From NCBI RefSeq assembly GCF_900109745.1, contig NZ_FOAV01000008.1, positions 1 through 64,000 on the forward strand: DNA of 64,000 nt, written 5' to 3'. The stretch is from Roseateles sp. YR242 (GTDB taxonomy: Bacteria > Pseudomonadota > Gammaproteobacteria > Burkholderiales > Burkholderiaceae_C). Below the pieces are notes generated by a model. The model saw nothing but the letters and a program-made list of their open reading frames with translations. It was not told the origin of the DNA and searched no databases. This document shows, piece after piece, positions 63,603 through 64,000 of the stretch (positions within the stretch are counted from its first letter, which is position 1; the number at the start of each line of letters is the position of its first letter). A program made the position numbers and the translations under genes.

Positions 63603-64000
63603 GCCCAGCCTCCATCCACCAGATAGTCCTGCGCCGTGCACATGGCGCTGTCGTCCGCCGCCAGGAACAGCGCCAGGGCGGCGACATGCTCCGGCATCAG
63701 CGGCTTCTTCAGGCATTGGTTGAGGTCGATCTCCTTCTTGGTCTCTTCATTGACCCAGAGCTTGAGTTGCTTTTCAGTCATCACCCAGCCCGGCACCAGG
63801 GTGTTGACGCGGATGTTGAACGGCCCCAGGTCTCGCGCCAGCGAGCGGGTCAGCCCCTGCACGCCGGCCTTGGAGGTGGTGTAGGCGGCCATGCCGCCTT
63901 GCATCAGCATCCAGCTGAAGGAGCCGAAGTTGATGATGGAGCCGCCGCCCAGGGCTTTCATGTCCGGCGCCACGGCTTGTGCGGCGAAGAACTGATGGCG
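63599..64000 (-). CDS. Short-chain dehydrogenase/reductase, C-terminal part (partial)
   Basis: About 133 residues of an SDR enzyme that runs off the right edge. The catalytic Ser lies in SIINFGSFSW, the YxxxK pair in AAYTTSKAGVQGLTRSLA, and the C-terminal part shows IRVNTLVPGWVMTEKQ and ALALFLAADDSAMCTAQDYL. The Rossmann NAD(P)-binding motif is outside the window. Next to a sugar lactonase and mutarotase, a D-galactose or L-arabinose 1-dehydrogenase is likely; the exact sugar cannot be told. Confidence 0.88.
   Translation of the reverse strand, partial: RHQFFAAQAVAPDMKALGGGSIINFGSFSWMLMQGGMAAYTTSKAGVQGLTRSLARDLGPFNIRVNTLVPGWVMTEKQLKLWVNEETKKEIDLNQCLKKPLMPEHVAALALFLAADDSAMCTAQDYLVDGGWA

Overview
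The window is G+C-rich with strong third-position G/C bias. Its gene content (TonB receptor plus sugar ABC transporter, a type VI secretion cluster with PpkA/PppA/Fha/TagF, a TIGR02270-type HEAT protein) points to a betaproteobacterium of the Burkholderiales, most like the Roseateles/Mitsuaria/Rubrivivax group. That placement is inference; no rRNA or tRNA gene was seen.

Left edge (1-2127): the end of an IS5-type element, a gene stub and an ankyrin-repeat gene beside it, then dps and a UBP-type zinc-finger gene. 

Galactan block (2225-21771): a LacI-family regulator, galK, galT and a GH42 beta-galactosidase run on the minus strand. Divergent from them are a GH35 beta-galactosidase, a four-gene sugar ABC transporter (ATPase, Tat-exported binding protein, two permeases), galM and a GH53 endo-galactanase. 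Converging on these are a second, lipoprotein-type GH53 and a TonB-dependent receptor. Three near-identical palindromes (core TTAATCGATTAA) lie at or just before the start codons of GH42, GH35 and the lipoprotein GH53, and mark one LacI-type regulon. The inferred route is: secreted or anchored GH53 cuts beta-1,4-galactan, oligomers pass the TonB receptor and ABC importer, GH35/GH42 release galactose, and GalM-GalK-GalT feed the Leloir pathway (no galE here).

Regulators (22115-24680): a NarL-type response regulator and a membrane hybrid histidine kinase sit directly upstream of tssA.

Type VI secretion (24903-61473): all 13 core genes are present (tssA-tssM) with two hcp paralogues, tagJ, the Ser/Thr kinase PpkA, the phosphatase PppA, the FHA protein, TagF and a HEAT protein. 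A group of cell-wall-linked lipoproteins (LysM plus polysaccharide deacetylase, a TPR/Ala-Lys protein, a LysM/TPR protein) is embedded in it. Several lower-G+C genes of unknown role (36347-38277, 38462-38956, 48193-49689) look like accessory cargo. A previously unlisted sequence, TGACTTTCG plus a partly conserved flank, stands 60-110 bases upstream of the start codons of six T6SS genes (tssA, tssB, the HEAT gene, vgrG, ppkA, fha), in the matching orientation each time. It is the best candidate here for an undescribed regulatory signal.

Right edge (61613-64000): a second mutarotase, an SMP-30-type sugar lactonase and the C-terminal part of a short-chain dehydrogenase form a minus-strand operon, probably an oxidative galactose or arabinose route. 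The T6SS is therefore bracketed by sugar catabolism genes on both sides.
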